NCBI GenBank assembly: GCA_946545645.1
Contig: CAMNNQ010000184.1
Coordinates: 1 to 41,492, forward strand
From: an uncultured Clostridia bacterium
GTDB taxonomy: Bacteria > Bacillota > Clostridia > Oscillospirales > Ruminococcaceae
DNA length: 41,492 nt
Reading direction: 5' to 3'
Shown here: positions 8,801-14,845 of the stretch, one piece after another
Numbering within the stretch: the first letter of the stretch is position 1
Layout: every line of letters begins with the position of its first letter
Program-made: the position numbers and the translations under genes
Notes under the pieces: model-generated
The model's input: the letters and a program-made list of their open reading frames with translations, nothing else
Told to the model about the DNA's origin: nothing
The model's database searches: none

Positions 8801-9945
8801 TGGGAAACAAATTTACAGAACGTCTCCTGACTGCATATTCTCGGTGAACTGATATATGCAATATAATTTTCCTTTGAGTCCTTGTTTCTGAAAATATCGT
8901 CATAAGTTTTTTTATCGAGATACTTTTTTATGATTGTTTTCAGAATACTCAAGTCCTTCTTATGCTGTTCATAAACCTTGATCTTAGACTTTGAGATACT
9001 ATTTTCTCCGTCAAGGATCTTTACGAGAAGAGACCAGTCATACATTTTCTTTACTGCACTCAGCAGTTCCCACTGCTGTTCGGTTATGCTTCCGTAAAGA
9101 GCATCTAGAGTATCAGTAAAATCCGATGAAGAAACTGATATGGAATCCGTTTCCAATTCTTTATAGTTCGGATTCATAAACAAATCGGACAAAGCTGTTC
9201 TTCCGCCGCCGATAAGCTTTATCAAACTATCATATTTCAAAGGATCAGACGGATCGACTTTCGGCTTCTTTCCGTTAAACCATAGTATCGTTATCTTTTT
9301 GGCTTTCTCGGTAACAGAAACATTGGAGCTGAGTATGTCTTTCAATGTATCCCCGCTGCAGTCAAATGGGATCTCTTCGACAACATTTTTAAGCGTATCT
9401 ATAAACTCATCATAAAGCGGAGGAAAAAAGGTCACTTTATATATGTCATTCTTATCTACTTCGGACAAAAAATGACCTCTGTGAGCAAGAATATATGCAC
9501 AGGCAAGATAGACCAAACGGACATCGTGGGGCTGACCGTTTTCCATAAGCTCATTGATCAAATGATGTATCGTAGGATAGGTATCATAGTAATCTTTGTC
9601 CGTAAAATCTTTATCGTCAAAGAGTATATTACTGCTTCTGTGCTCACTATCCTGAGGCAGAAGAGCGCTCTCTTTAAGACGCATAAAGAAATACGGATCC
9701 TTCTTCACAATTTCAGAAGCGAAAAACTCCTGCAGCAAAGCTATTCTCTGCTTGCGTCTGTCAATCCTGCGTCTTGCTGTTCGGAATGACCGCCTATCAG
9801 CAGACTGCTGAGCTTCATCAAAAAGATGAACACCCCACATCAAATTATTCTTATATTTTCTTATCCTATAACTCTCGTCGGTTACAGCCCAGCCGACGGA
9901 ATTGGTTCCGATATCCAAACCCAGAAAATATTTTTTGTTTTCCAC
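5848..9945 (-). CDS. cas9: Type II-A CRISPR effector nuclease Cas9
   Basis: 1365 residues, close in size to S. pyogenes Cas9. RuvC-I is at the N-terminus (GLDIGTNSVGWAV, D11). An arginine-rich bridge helix lies at about 51-70 (RRSFRTARRRIDRRKQR), followed by a long helical recognition lobe to about 750. RuvC-II contains E776 in IFIEMARE. The HNH domain has H865 in YNIDHIWPQ and N879 in SLDNKVLV. RuvC-III contains H996 and D999 in LHHAKDAYLN. The PAM-interacting region fills the last 250 or so residues. All nuclease residues are intact. The start is GTG (9945-9943), 8 nt behind AAGGAGG. First gene of a four-gene operon with 4-nt overlaps. The coding sequence looks more AT-rich than the housekeeping genes to its right, which suggests transfer. 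The PAM cannot be predicted from sequence. Confidence 0.99.
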   Translation of the reverse strand: MENKKYFLGLDIGTNSVGWAVTDESYRIRKYKNNLMWGVHLFDEAQQSADRRSFRTARRRIDRRKQRIALLQEFFASEIVKKDPYFFMRLKESALLPQDSEHRSSNILFDDKDFTDKDYYDTYPTIHHLINELMENGQPHDVRLVYLACAYILAHRGHFLSEVDKNDIYKVTFFPPLYDEFIDTLKNVVEEIPFDCSGDTLKDILSSNVSVTEKAKKITILWFNGKKPKVDPSDPLKYDSLIKLIGGGRTALSDLFMNPNYKELETDSISVSSSDFTDTLDALYGSITEQQWELLSAVKKMYDWSLLVKILDGENSISKSKIKVYEQHKKDLSILKTIIKKYLDKKTYDDIFRNKDSKENYIAYISSPRICSQETFCKFVSQYIGKIECDNSDKDTLDYLIQRCENKSLCPKQVNTDNRVIPYQLYYYEMKCILDNASKYLPFLNEKDEDGAVADKILSIMEFRIPYYVGPLVGKEKSKFAWMKRKAEGRILPWNYEKLIDLEETENRFIRNMTSKCTYLASEEVLPKNSLLYCKYSVLNEINNITVDGNNISVDAKQKIYSELFMNKRRVTVKMIASLLLSCGEMRKDQSLGGIDTSVKSSLRSYHDFKDLINNGSLSEADVENIIERVTVTTDIKRLKLWLGQEYPNLSDENVKYIAKLRYQDYGRLSRRLLEEVYETDSSTGEVISENNIISRLWNSNENLMQLLGSKYKYIDRINALNTEWYSDPEHNLSVSDRLKEMYVPTAVRRSINRTLDIVKDIKSIIGKDPDKIFIEMAREPDEKNKGKRTESRKEKISGLFAKAKEIVDAEHLADLEHKLALIDDGKLRSEKYYLYFMQLGRCMYTGNAIDFDKIGNDAFYNIDHIWPQARVKDDSLDNKVLVESEANGEKSDTYPIKAEIRNRMHGLWQSLRAKGLISDKKYQRLTRNASFTDDELAGFIARQLVETRQSTKAAATIIKELCPDSELVYVKAGLTSEFRQEMDMLKCREINDLHHAKDAYLNIVMGNVYNTRFTKDPLNFIKSGERYSLKMFKKDADGKQTGLLTRPVKRNGITAWDPNESFEIVRRMMLKNSIRYVRYAYKRKGGLFDQMPKKKNEGLVPRKKGLDSSVYGGYNNKTASLFSLVKYMDSVVFIPVELMYAKRYSESTEFAADYAKEQLNVILSKSVDSCDLSFPFNDRLVKINAMLDIDGFRCNIVQKSNLGRTLVLASAASLIMDKESADYIKTVSSFVGKYKTDKTRTAESYPGLSCSQNCALYSKLIEKLDKKPFSVMLGGIGKKIKKGFEVFKNLSLTEQTVAIFNVISVLKTGRSTGCDLKLIGESGQAGVITLNSDITKTKGRKDIRIIDQSPTGLIEKKSVNLLEL

Positions 9946-9974
9946 TTGACAAACCTCCTTAAATATGCTATTCT
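9946..9974 (+). promoter_or_regulatory. tracrRNA promoter, overlapping the cas9 ribosome site
   Basis: Plus strand TTGACA (9946-9951), 17 bp, TATTCT (9969-9974). Predicted start about 9981. The -35 box sits between the cas9 ribosome binding site (complement at 9954-9960) and the cas9 GTG, so tracrRNA transcription begins inside the cas9 translation start region on the opposite strand. Confidence 0.7.
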
Positions 9975-9980
9975 ATATAC

Positions 9981-10108
9981 ATAGGATTTACTACCCTATA
10001 AAATTACACTACGAGTTCAAATAAAGATTTTTCCAAACCGTTCGGCATTTGCCGTTCGCACAAGTGTTGTGCATTTTGAGCCTTGCTGTTAAGCAAGGCT
10101 TTTATTTT
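9981..10108 (+). ncRNA. tracrRNA
   Basis: About 128 nt. The anti-repeat at 9987-10012 pairs perfectly over 26 nt with the T-type repeats and with one G-U pair to the C-type repeats. A GAGT bulge (10013-10016) faces GA in the crRNA, closely resembling the AAGU/GA bulge of S. pyogenes. TCAAAT (10017-10022) forms the lower stem with GTTTGA. Downstream are a nexus-like region, a hairpin GCACAA/TTGTGC, and a terminator hairpin AGCCTTGCT/AGCAAGGCT (10079-10100) followed by a T run to 10110. It is encoded opposite to cas9 just upstream of its start and is needed, with RNase III, for crRNA maturation and Cas9 loading. Confidence 0.95.
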
Positions 10109-10110
10109 TT
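10079..10110 (+). terminator. tracrRNA terminator
   Basis: A 9-bp stem AGCCTTGCT/AGCAAGGCT with a GTTA loop, followed by TTTATTTTTTT. The T run lies directly against the -10 box of the opposing cas9 promoter. Confidence 0.9.
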
Positions 10111-10113
10111 TAT

Positions 10114-10142
10114 ATTATATCATCACATAAATTACTTGTCAA
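10114..10142 (-). promoter_or_regulatory. Promoter of the cas9-cas1-cas2-csn2 operon
   Basis: Minus strand TTGACA (10142-10137), 17 bp, TATAAT (10119-10114): perfect consensus. Predicted start near 10107, giving a cas9 5' leader of about 160 nt that covers the whole tracrRNA gene on the opposite strand. Confidence 0.8.
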
Positions 10143-10147
10143 TTATT

Positions 10148-10171
10148 AACTGTACAAAAGAATGTACAGTT
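10148..10171. promoter_or_regulatory. Perfect 9-bp inverted repeat next to the cas promoter
   Basis: AACTGTACA (10148-10156) and TGTACAGTT (10163-10171) flank six bases. It begins 6 bp from the -35 box of the cas operon promoter, where an activator or repressor could act. No T run follows, so a terminator is unlikely. The regulator is unknown. Confidence 0.5.
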
Positions 10172-10348
10172 CAACGAATAAAACAGATTTTGTAAAAATC
10201 AACAAAAAGCAGAACTCGTTATTGTATATATTTACAATGAATCAATGTTAACAAAAATAGCCATCTTCAAGGACTGACCTCAAAAAAGATTTTATGCCAA
10301 TCTTTAACAAACCAGCGCCGTTTCAAGAGGTGTTCATCCTAACGTGTT

Positions 10349-10538
10349 TTAGTGTACCTGTTCGCGTCTCTTTACTTCGGCAAGCTCAGATACGTTCTGA
10401 ATAACATTAAAGCTGTACAAGTACTCAAATGCTCTGCGGTAAGTCCCAACCATCCACGCTGCCGCGCAGATTGTTAGCGATTCCCCATATCGTGCGGTGC
10501 AGCTCAGCACGCTCCTGCTCTTTTCTATTATCTATCAT
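10349..10538 (-). pseudogene. Remnant of a type I methyltransferase gene (hsdM 5' end)
   Basis: A 37-codon frame from an ATG at 10538 reads MIDNRKEQERAELHRT, then IWGIANNLRGSVDGWD, which is the typical N-terminus of type I restriction-modification HsdM subunits (about 500 residues when intact). It then breaks at a TGA (10425-10427). Another frame continues TYRRAFEYLYSFNVIQNV and stops at 10349; I cannot assign that part. No good ribosome site precedes the ATG. This is a decayed gene fused to or interrupted by other sequence. The rest of 10172-10760 shows no gene. Confidence 0.6.
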
Positions 10539-10763
10539 AGGACATTACTCGCTTTCTTACAAATTGATTATGTTTAGGTAATTATAACATATTTCACCCG
10601 ACAAATCAATACCTCTTTGTGTATATTTGAGCTATTTTAGTACAATTATTTGGACTTGTAGCTTAAATTAGTTTGTTATGTCATATGCATCGACATCGAC
10701 TATTAACTATTTGCCAGTATATTGTATCTATCTTGTAATCAATATAGATACAATATTCCAATA

Positions 10764-10800
10764 CACACAAAAACCCGGTGCCTGTCCCCAAGCACCGGGT
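10764..10800 (-). terminator. Terminator of the GIY-YIG gene (copy 1 of a duplicated terminator)
   Basis: ACCCGGTGC/GCACCGGGT stem (10773-10781, 10792-10800), followed on the minus strand by TTTTTGTGTG. Its 37 bp match the terminator at 11611-11647 at 35 positions. Confidence 0.85.
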
Positions 10801-10835
10801 AATAGTTATTATTCAATTTATACATCGGTACCATT

Positions 10836-11528
10836 TCAGCTTTTCTTCTTGCTGCGATAGATATCTACTGGGTTACCGTCTTTGTCTTTCCAATCAGTCC
10901 AACCATTATTTGATTGATTCATAACAACTACACCAGCAAATGACGGCGAGCACTCACCAAGTTCTGCATCTTCAAGCAGCTTCCCATTGTCATCGAACTG
11001 CATATTGGATCTTACCTGTTTTGCTTTTTGAGATACTCCGACATCTTCTGTAATTCCAAGAACACTTCCCTTTTTCAATGTCCACTTTCCGTTGATTACC
11101 TCTGCACTTGCTTTAACATCCTTATTATCCGATTTTTTCTTCCTTTTGAAATAATATGTCCCATTAGGAATCAGCTTTCCTTTTTGATTATCAACTGCGC
11201 TATCAAAAATATCAGACTTGGTTTCTGTCTTCGGATAGATAACGATTCCGTCAAAAGATGACAGAAGCTGAGTTACTATATTTATATCAAGAGCAAACAA
11301 TTCCGTATCAGACACTTGGCTCTTTTCAAATATGGTATGAAGCATAGCTTCTTTTTCATCATAATCATCTACCTCGATTGCAAAAGCTCTTTTCAAGGCA
11401 GTTACATTTCTATATCCATCGTGTTCCAAGTTATACATTCTCTGCTCAAAATTCTGAGAACCGGTTTTTCCGATCTTTATCAGACCTGGAACAACAGTTG
11501 TCATAATGTATATTATGCCTCTGCTCAT
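10836..11528 (-). CDS. GIY-YIG (T5orf172-like) protein with C-terminal DUF4357
   Basis: 230 residues. The N-terminal 95 or so (GIIYIMTTVVPGLIKIGKT, then EQRMYNLEHDGYRNV, then EAMLHTIFEKSQVSDTELFAL) match the T5orf172/MUG113 branch of GIY-YIG nuclease-like domains. The C-terminal part (GKWTLKKGSVLGITEDVGVS ... FAGVVVMNQSNNGWTDWKD) matches DUF4357, often joined to such domains. Function is unknown; members occur in mobile and defence contexts. ATG follows AGGAAGG. Own promoter at 11574-11602 and own terminator. It is a single AT-rich gene between an hsdM scar and ppdK, enclosed by duplicated terminators, which suggests insertion. Confidence 0.85.
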   Translation of the reverse strand: MSRGIIYIMTTVVPGLIKIGKTGSQNFEQRMYNLEHDGYRNVTALKRAFAIEVDDYDEKEAMLHTIFEKSQVSDTELFALDINIVTQLLSSFDGIVIYPKTETKSDIFDSAVDNQKGKLIPNGTYYFKRKKKSDNKDVKASAEVINGKWTLKKGSVLGITEDVGVSQKAKQVRSNMQFDDNGKLLEDAELGECSPSFAGVVVMNQSNNGWTDWKDKDGNPVDIYRSKKKS

Positions 11529-11573
11529 ACATATCCGTCCTTCCTATATGATTTCAAATATGTTGTCATTTTG

Positions 11574-11602
11574 ATTATATCATATATTAGGCAAGCGGTC
11601 AA
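11574..11602 (-). promoter_or_regulatory. Promoter of the GIY-YIG/DUF4357 gene
   Basis: Minus strand TTGACC (11602-11597), 17 bp, TATAAT (11579-11574). The start would be about 40 nt before the ATG. Confidence 0.75.
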
Positions 11603-11610
11603 TAGCCAAA

Positions 11611-11647
11611 CACACAAAAACCCGGCGCCTGTCCCCAGGCACCGGGT
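11611..11647 (-). terminator. Terminator downstream of ppdK (copy 2)
   Basis: ACCCGG-GCCTG pairs with CAGGC-CCGGGT around one mismatch, with a T run on the minus strand. It differs from the 10764-10800 copy at only two positions. Confidence 0.85.
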
Positions 11648-11674
11648 CATTATTGTGCATATTTTCGGGCTTCC

Positions 11675-11812
11675 TCAGCTCAGCCTTACCTCTACATCAA
11701 TGTCCTTCCACCCTTTCGAGTGCAGCACACCGTTTGTTTTGGCTTTAAAGGCTTTTGCATCTTCGGATGTTACCCTGAAATTTACTGCAAGTTCTATGCG
11801 GTCAGGATTATT
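11675..11812 (-). pseudogene. Coding remnant behind ppdK
   Basis: After the ppdK stop, another minus-strand frame reads NNPDRIELAVNFRVTSEDAK, then AFKAKTNGVLHSKGWKDIDV and EVRLS before its stop. The composition looks protein-like, but there is no start codon or ribosome site of its own, and the frame runs backward into ppdK. It may be the tail of a lost gene or of a longer ancestral reading frame. Family not recognised. Confidence 0.3.
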
Positions 11813-14435
11813 TCCCAGCCTCTGCGATTGCAGCCTGAGCAGCGGCCAGTCTTGCGATCGGCACGCGGAAAGGCGAGCAGGATACATAGTCAAGACCGAT
11901 CTTGTGGCAGAACTCAACAGACGAAGGATCGCCGCCGTGCTCACCGCAGATACCGCAGTGGAGCTTCGGATTTACAGGCTTGCCAAGCTCAATAGCCATC
12001 TTCATCAGCTTGCCTACGCCATCCTGATCCAGCTTAGCAAACGGATCAGACTCGAAGATCTTAGCATCATAGTAAGCGTTCAGGAACTTGCCTGCATCGT
12101 CTCTGGAGAAGCCATAGGTCATCTGTGTCAGGTCGTTTGTACCGAAGCAGAAGAAGTCAGCATTAGCTGCGATCTCGTCGGCTGTAAGAGCAGCTCTCGG
12201 GATCTCGATCATTGTACCAACTTCATACTTGAGGTCGGAGCCAGCCTCAGCAATAACAGCGTCAGCGGTCTCAACAACGATCTTCTTAACGAACTTGAAC
12301 TCCTTAACATCGCCTACCAGCGGGATCATGATCTCGGGCTTAACAGTCCAGTCGGGATGCTTCTTGGCAACGTTGATAGCAGCCTTGATAACAGCCTTGG
12401 TCTGCATCTTAGCGATCTCAGGATATGTAACTGCCAGACGGCAGCCTCTGTGACCCATCATCGGGTTGAACTCGTGCAGCGAGGAGATGATGTTCTTGAT
12501 GGTCTCAACGCTCTTGTTCTGAGCCTTAGCGAGGGCCTCGATGTCAGCTTCCTCGGTAGGAACGAACTCATGGAGCGGAGGATCAAGGAATCTGATGGTA
12601 ACAGGATTGCCTTCCAGAGCCTCATAGAGAGCCTCGAAGTCGCCCTGCTGCATCGGCTCGATCTTAGCAAGAGCAGCCTCTCTCTCTTCAACAGTATCGG
12701 AGCAGATCATCTCTCTGAATGCAGCGATTCTGTCAGCCTCGAAGAACATATGCTCTGTACGGCAGAGACCGATACCCTCAGCGCCCAGCTCTCTTGCCTT
12801 CTTAGCGTCAGCAGGAGTATCAGCGTTGGTTCTTACTTTGAGCTTTCTGTACTTGTCAGCCCAAGCCATGATCTTGCCGAACTCGCCTGCGATAGTAGCG
12901 TCAACAGTGGGGATGATGCCGTCGTAGATGTTACCGGTAGTACCGTCGATGGAGATGTAATCGCCCTCAACGAAGGTCTTGCCAGCCAGCTCGAACTTCT
13001 TGTTAGCTTCGTCCATCTTGATGTCGCCGCAGCCGGATACGCAGCATTCGCCCATACCTCTTGCAACAACAGCAGCGTGAGATGTCATACCGCCGCGAAC
13101 AGTCAGGATACCCTGAGCAGCCTTCATACCGGTGATATCCTCAGGAGAGGTCTCAAGTCTTACGAGGATGACCTTCTCGCCCTTTGCAGCCCACTCAACA
13201 GCGTCGTCAGCAGTGAATACTATCTTACCGCAAGCAGCTCCGGGAGAAGCGCCGAGGCCCTTGCCGAGAGGAGTAGCAGCCTTGATAGCCTTTGCATCGA
13301 ACTGGGGATGGAGCAGAGTGTCGAGGTTTCTGGGGTCGATCATCGCAACAGCTTCCTGCTCGGTCTTGTGGCCCTCAGCAACGAGGTCGCAAGCGATCTT
13401 CAGAGCAGCCTGAGCGGTTCTCTTACCGTTTCTGCACTGGAGCATATAGAGCTTGCCGTCTTCAACGGTGAACTCCATGTCCTGCATATCGTGATATCTG
13501 TCCTCAAGGATCTTGCATACCTTTACGAACTCTTCATAAGCAGCGGGGAACTTCTCTGCCATCTCTTCGATAGGCATAGGAGTACGAACGCCGGCAACAA
13601 CGTCTTCGCCCTGTGCGTTGGTCAGGAACTCGCCCATGAGCTTGTTCTCGCCGGTAGCAGGGTCACGGGTGAAGGCAACGCCTGTGCCGCAGTTGTCGCC
13701 CATGTTGCCGAATGCCATAGACTGTACGTTAACAGCGGTGCCCCAGCTAAAGGGGATATCGTTGTCACGTCTGTAAACGTTAGCTCTCGGGTTGTCCCAA
13801 GAACGGAATACTGCCTTGATAGCGCCTACGAGCTGCTCCTTGGGGTCAGAGGGGAAGTCAGAGCCGATCTTAGCCTTATACTCGGCCTTGAACTGCATAG
13901 CCAGCTCCTTGAGGTCAGCAGCGGTAAGCTCAACGTCCTGCTTAACGCCTCTCTTTTCCTTCATCTGGTCGATCAGCTGCTCAAAATACTTCTTGCCGAC
14001 TTCCATAACAACGTCGGAATACATCTGGATGAATCTTCTGTAGCAGTCCCAAGCCCATCTCTCGTTGCCGGACTTCTTAGCGATAGTATCAACAACAGTC
14101 TCGTTAAGGCCGAGGTTGAGGATAGTGTCCATCATACCGGGCATGGAAGCTCTTGCGCCGGAACGTACGGATACGAGCAGCGGATTGTCCTTATCGCCGA
14201 ACTTCTTGCCGGTGATGCCTTCCATTTTAACGATGTACTCGTTGATCTCAGCCATGATCTCATCGCTGATACCGCCGTCCTCATAATACTGAGTGCAGGC
14301 CTCGGTTGTGATCGTAAAGCCCTGGGGAACGGGAAGACCGATGTTGGTCATCTCAGCGAGGTTAGCGCCCTTACCGCCGAGAAGCTCTCTCATGCTGGCG
14401 TTGCCTTCCGAGAAAAGGTAACAATACTTTGCCAT
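11808..14435 (-). CDS. ppdK: Pyruvate, phosphate dikinase
   Basis: 875 residues, the standard PPDK length. It interconverts PEP + AMP + PPi and pyruvate + ATP + Pi. The N-terminal ATP-grasp part starts with LLGGKGANLAEM (about 18-29). The swivelling phosphohistidine domain has GGMTSHAAVVARG with H453. The C-terminal PEP/pyruvate barrel has GTNDLTQMTYGFSRDD (about 765-780) and the catalytic cysteine C830 in CGICGEHGGDP. ATG is preceded by GGAGG. Single-gene unit, divergent from PTS enzyme I, its structural relative. In anaerobes PPDK often serves PPi-linked glycolysis or gluconeogenesis. The large plus-strand open frame across it is a shadow. Confidence 0.98.
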   Translation of the reverse strand: MAKYCYLFSEGNASMRELLGGKGANLAEMTNIGLPVPQGFTITTEACTQYYEDGGISDEIMAEINEYIVKMEGITGKKFGDKDNPLLVSVRSGARASMPGMMDTILNLGLNETVVDTIAKKSGNERWAWDCYRRFIQMYSDVVMEVGKKYFEQLIDQMKEKRGVKQDVELTAADLKELAMQFKAEYKAKIGSDFPSDPKEQLVGAIKAVFRSWDNPRANVYRRDNDIPFSWGTAVNVQSMAFGNMGDNCGTGVAFTRDPATGENKLMGEFLTNAQGEDVVAGVRTPMPIEEMAEKFPAAYEEFVKVCKILEDRYHDMQDMEFTVEDGKLYMLQCRNGKRTAQAALKIACDLVAEGHKTEQEAVAMIDPRNLDTLLHPQFDAKAIKAATPLGKGLGASPGAACGKIVFTADDAVEWAAKGEKVILVRLETSPEDITGMKAAQGILTVRGGMTSHAAVVARGMGECCVSGCGDIKMDEANKKFELAGKTFVEGDYISIDGTTGNIYDGIIPTVDATIAGEFGKIMAWADKYRKLKVRTNADTPADAKKARELGAEGIGLCRTEHMFFEADRIAAFREMICSDTVEEREAALAKIEPMQQGDFEALYEALEGNPVTIRFLDPPLHEFVPTEEADIEALAKAQNKSVETIKNIISSLHEFNPMMGHRGCRLAVTYPEIAKMQTKAVIKAAINVAKKHPDWTVKPEIMIPLVGDVKEFKFVKKIVVETADAVIAEAGSDLKYEVGTMIEIPRAALTADEIAANADFFCFGTNDLTQMTYGFSRDDAGKFLNAYYDAKIFESDPFAKLDQDGVGKLMKMAIELGKPVNPKLHCGICGEHGGDPSSVEFCHKIGLDYVSCSPFRVPIARLAAAQAAIAEAGK

Positions 14436-14530
14436 TGGTTTTCTACCTCCAAAATTTTTGAATTCCGCATAAACGGCCGCAGAGCCGTTCCTTCGCGCAG
14501 CTTTGCGTTCCGGGCAGCGGTAACATATAT

Positions 14531-14559
14531 ATTATAACAGATTTGCCTTTAAAATAAAA
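14531..14559 (-). promoter_or_regulatory. Probable ppdK promoter
   Basis: TATAAT on the minus strand at 14536-14531 with only a weak -35 (TTTTAT at 14559-14554). The roughly 90-nt leader includes a hairpin AACGGC/GCCGTT (14472-14489). Confidence 0.4.
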
Positions 14560-14747
14560 GGCTTTTCATAGTTTTTTTAATTTTAATTTTTCTACAAGAT
14601 TTAGGAGGCGTTTTTGGCTATATTATACAAAGCGGGATGTATATCCGGCATCCCGGCTCCGGAAAGGGGCAGAAGAGGAAATACCAAGCTCTGCAAGGCT
14701 CGAAACATTTCTTAAAATATTGTAAATTTTTGGTGAAATTCTTGTAA

Positions 14748-14775
14748 TTAACTGCCTTGTGTTATAAAATATAAT
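14748..14775 (+). promoter_or_regulatory. Probable promoter of the enzyme I gene
   Basis: TTAACT (14748-14753), 16 bp, TATAAT (14770-14775); TTGTAA/TATAAA slightly upstream is an alternative pairing. The rest of the 410-bp divergent gap contains a GGGATG/CATCCC hairpin near 14635-14655 and no gene. Confidence 0.45.
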
Positions 14776-14845
14776 CAGATAGATAGGCCGCAGGCAGATA
14801 TAGCCCGAAAGAACAGAAGAAAGCAAAGGAAAGGAGCTGAAAGCT

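Noticed and set aside
3979-9945. Subtype II-C assignment
   Set aside because: A fourth gene with clear Csn2 features is present, so the locus is II-A.
10172-10348. Possible further small genes or RNAs right of the cas promoter
   Set aside because: AT-rich, with no frame, hairpin with T run or recognisable motif that I can support.
11316-14537. 1073-codon plus-strand open frame
   Set aside because: It lies antisense to ppdK, whose motifs are unmistakable; the frame is a codon-bias shadow.
14623-14826. 67-codon minus-strand frame in the ppdK-ptsI gap
   Set aside because: No ribosome site, and it overlaps the enzyme I promoter region.
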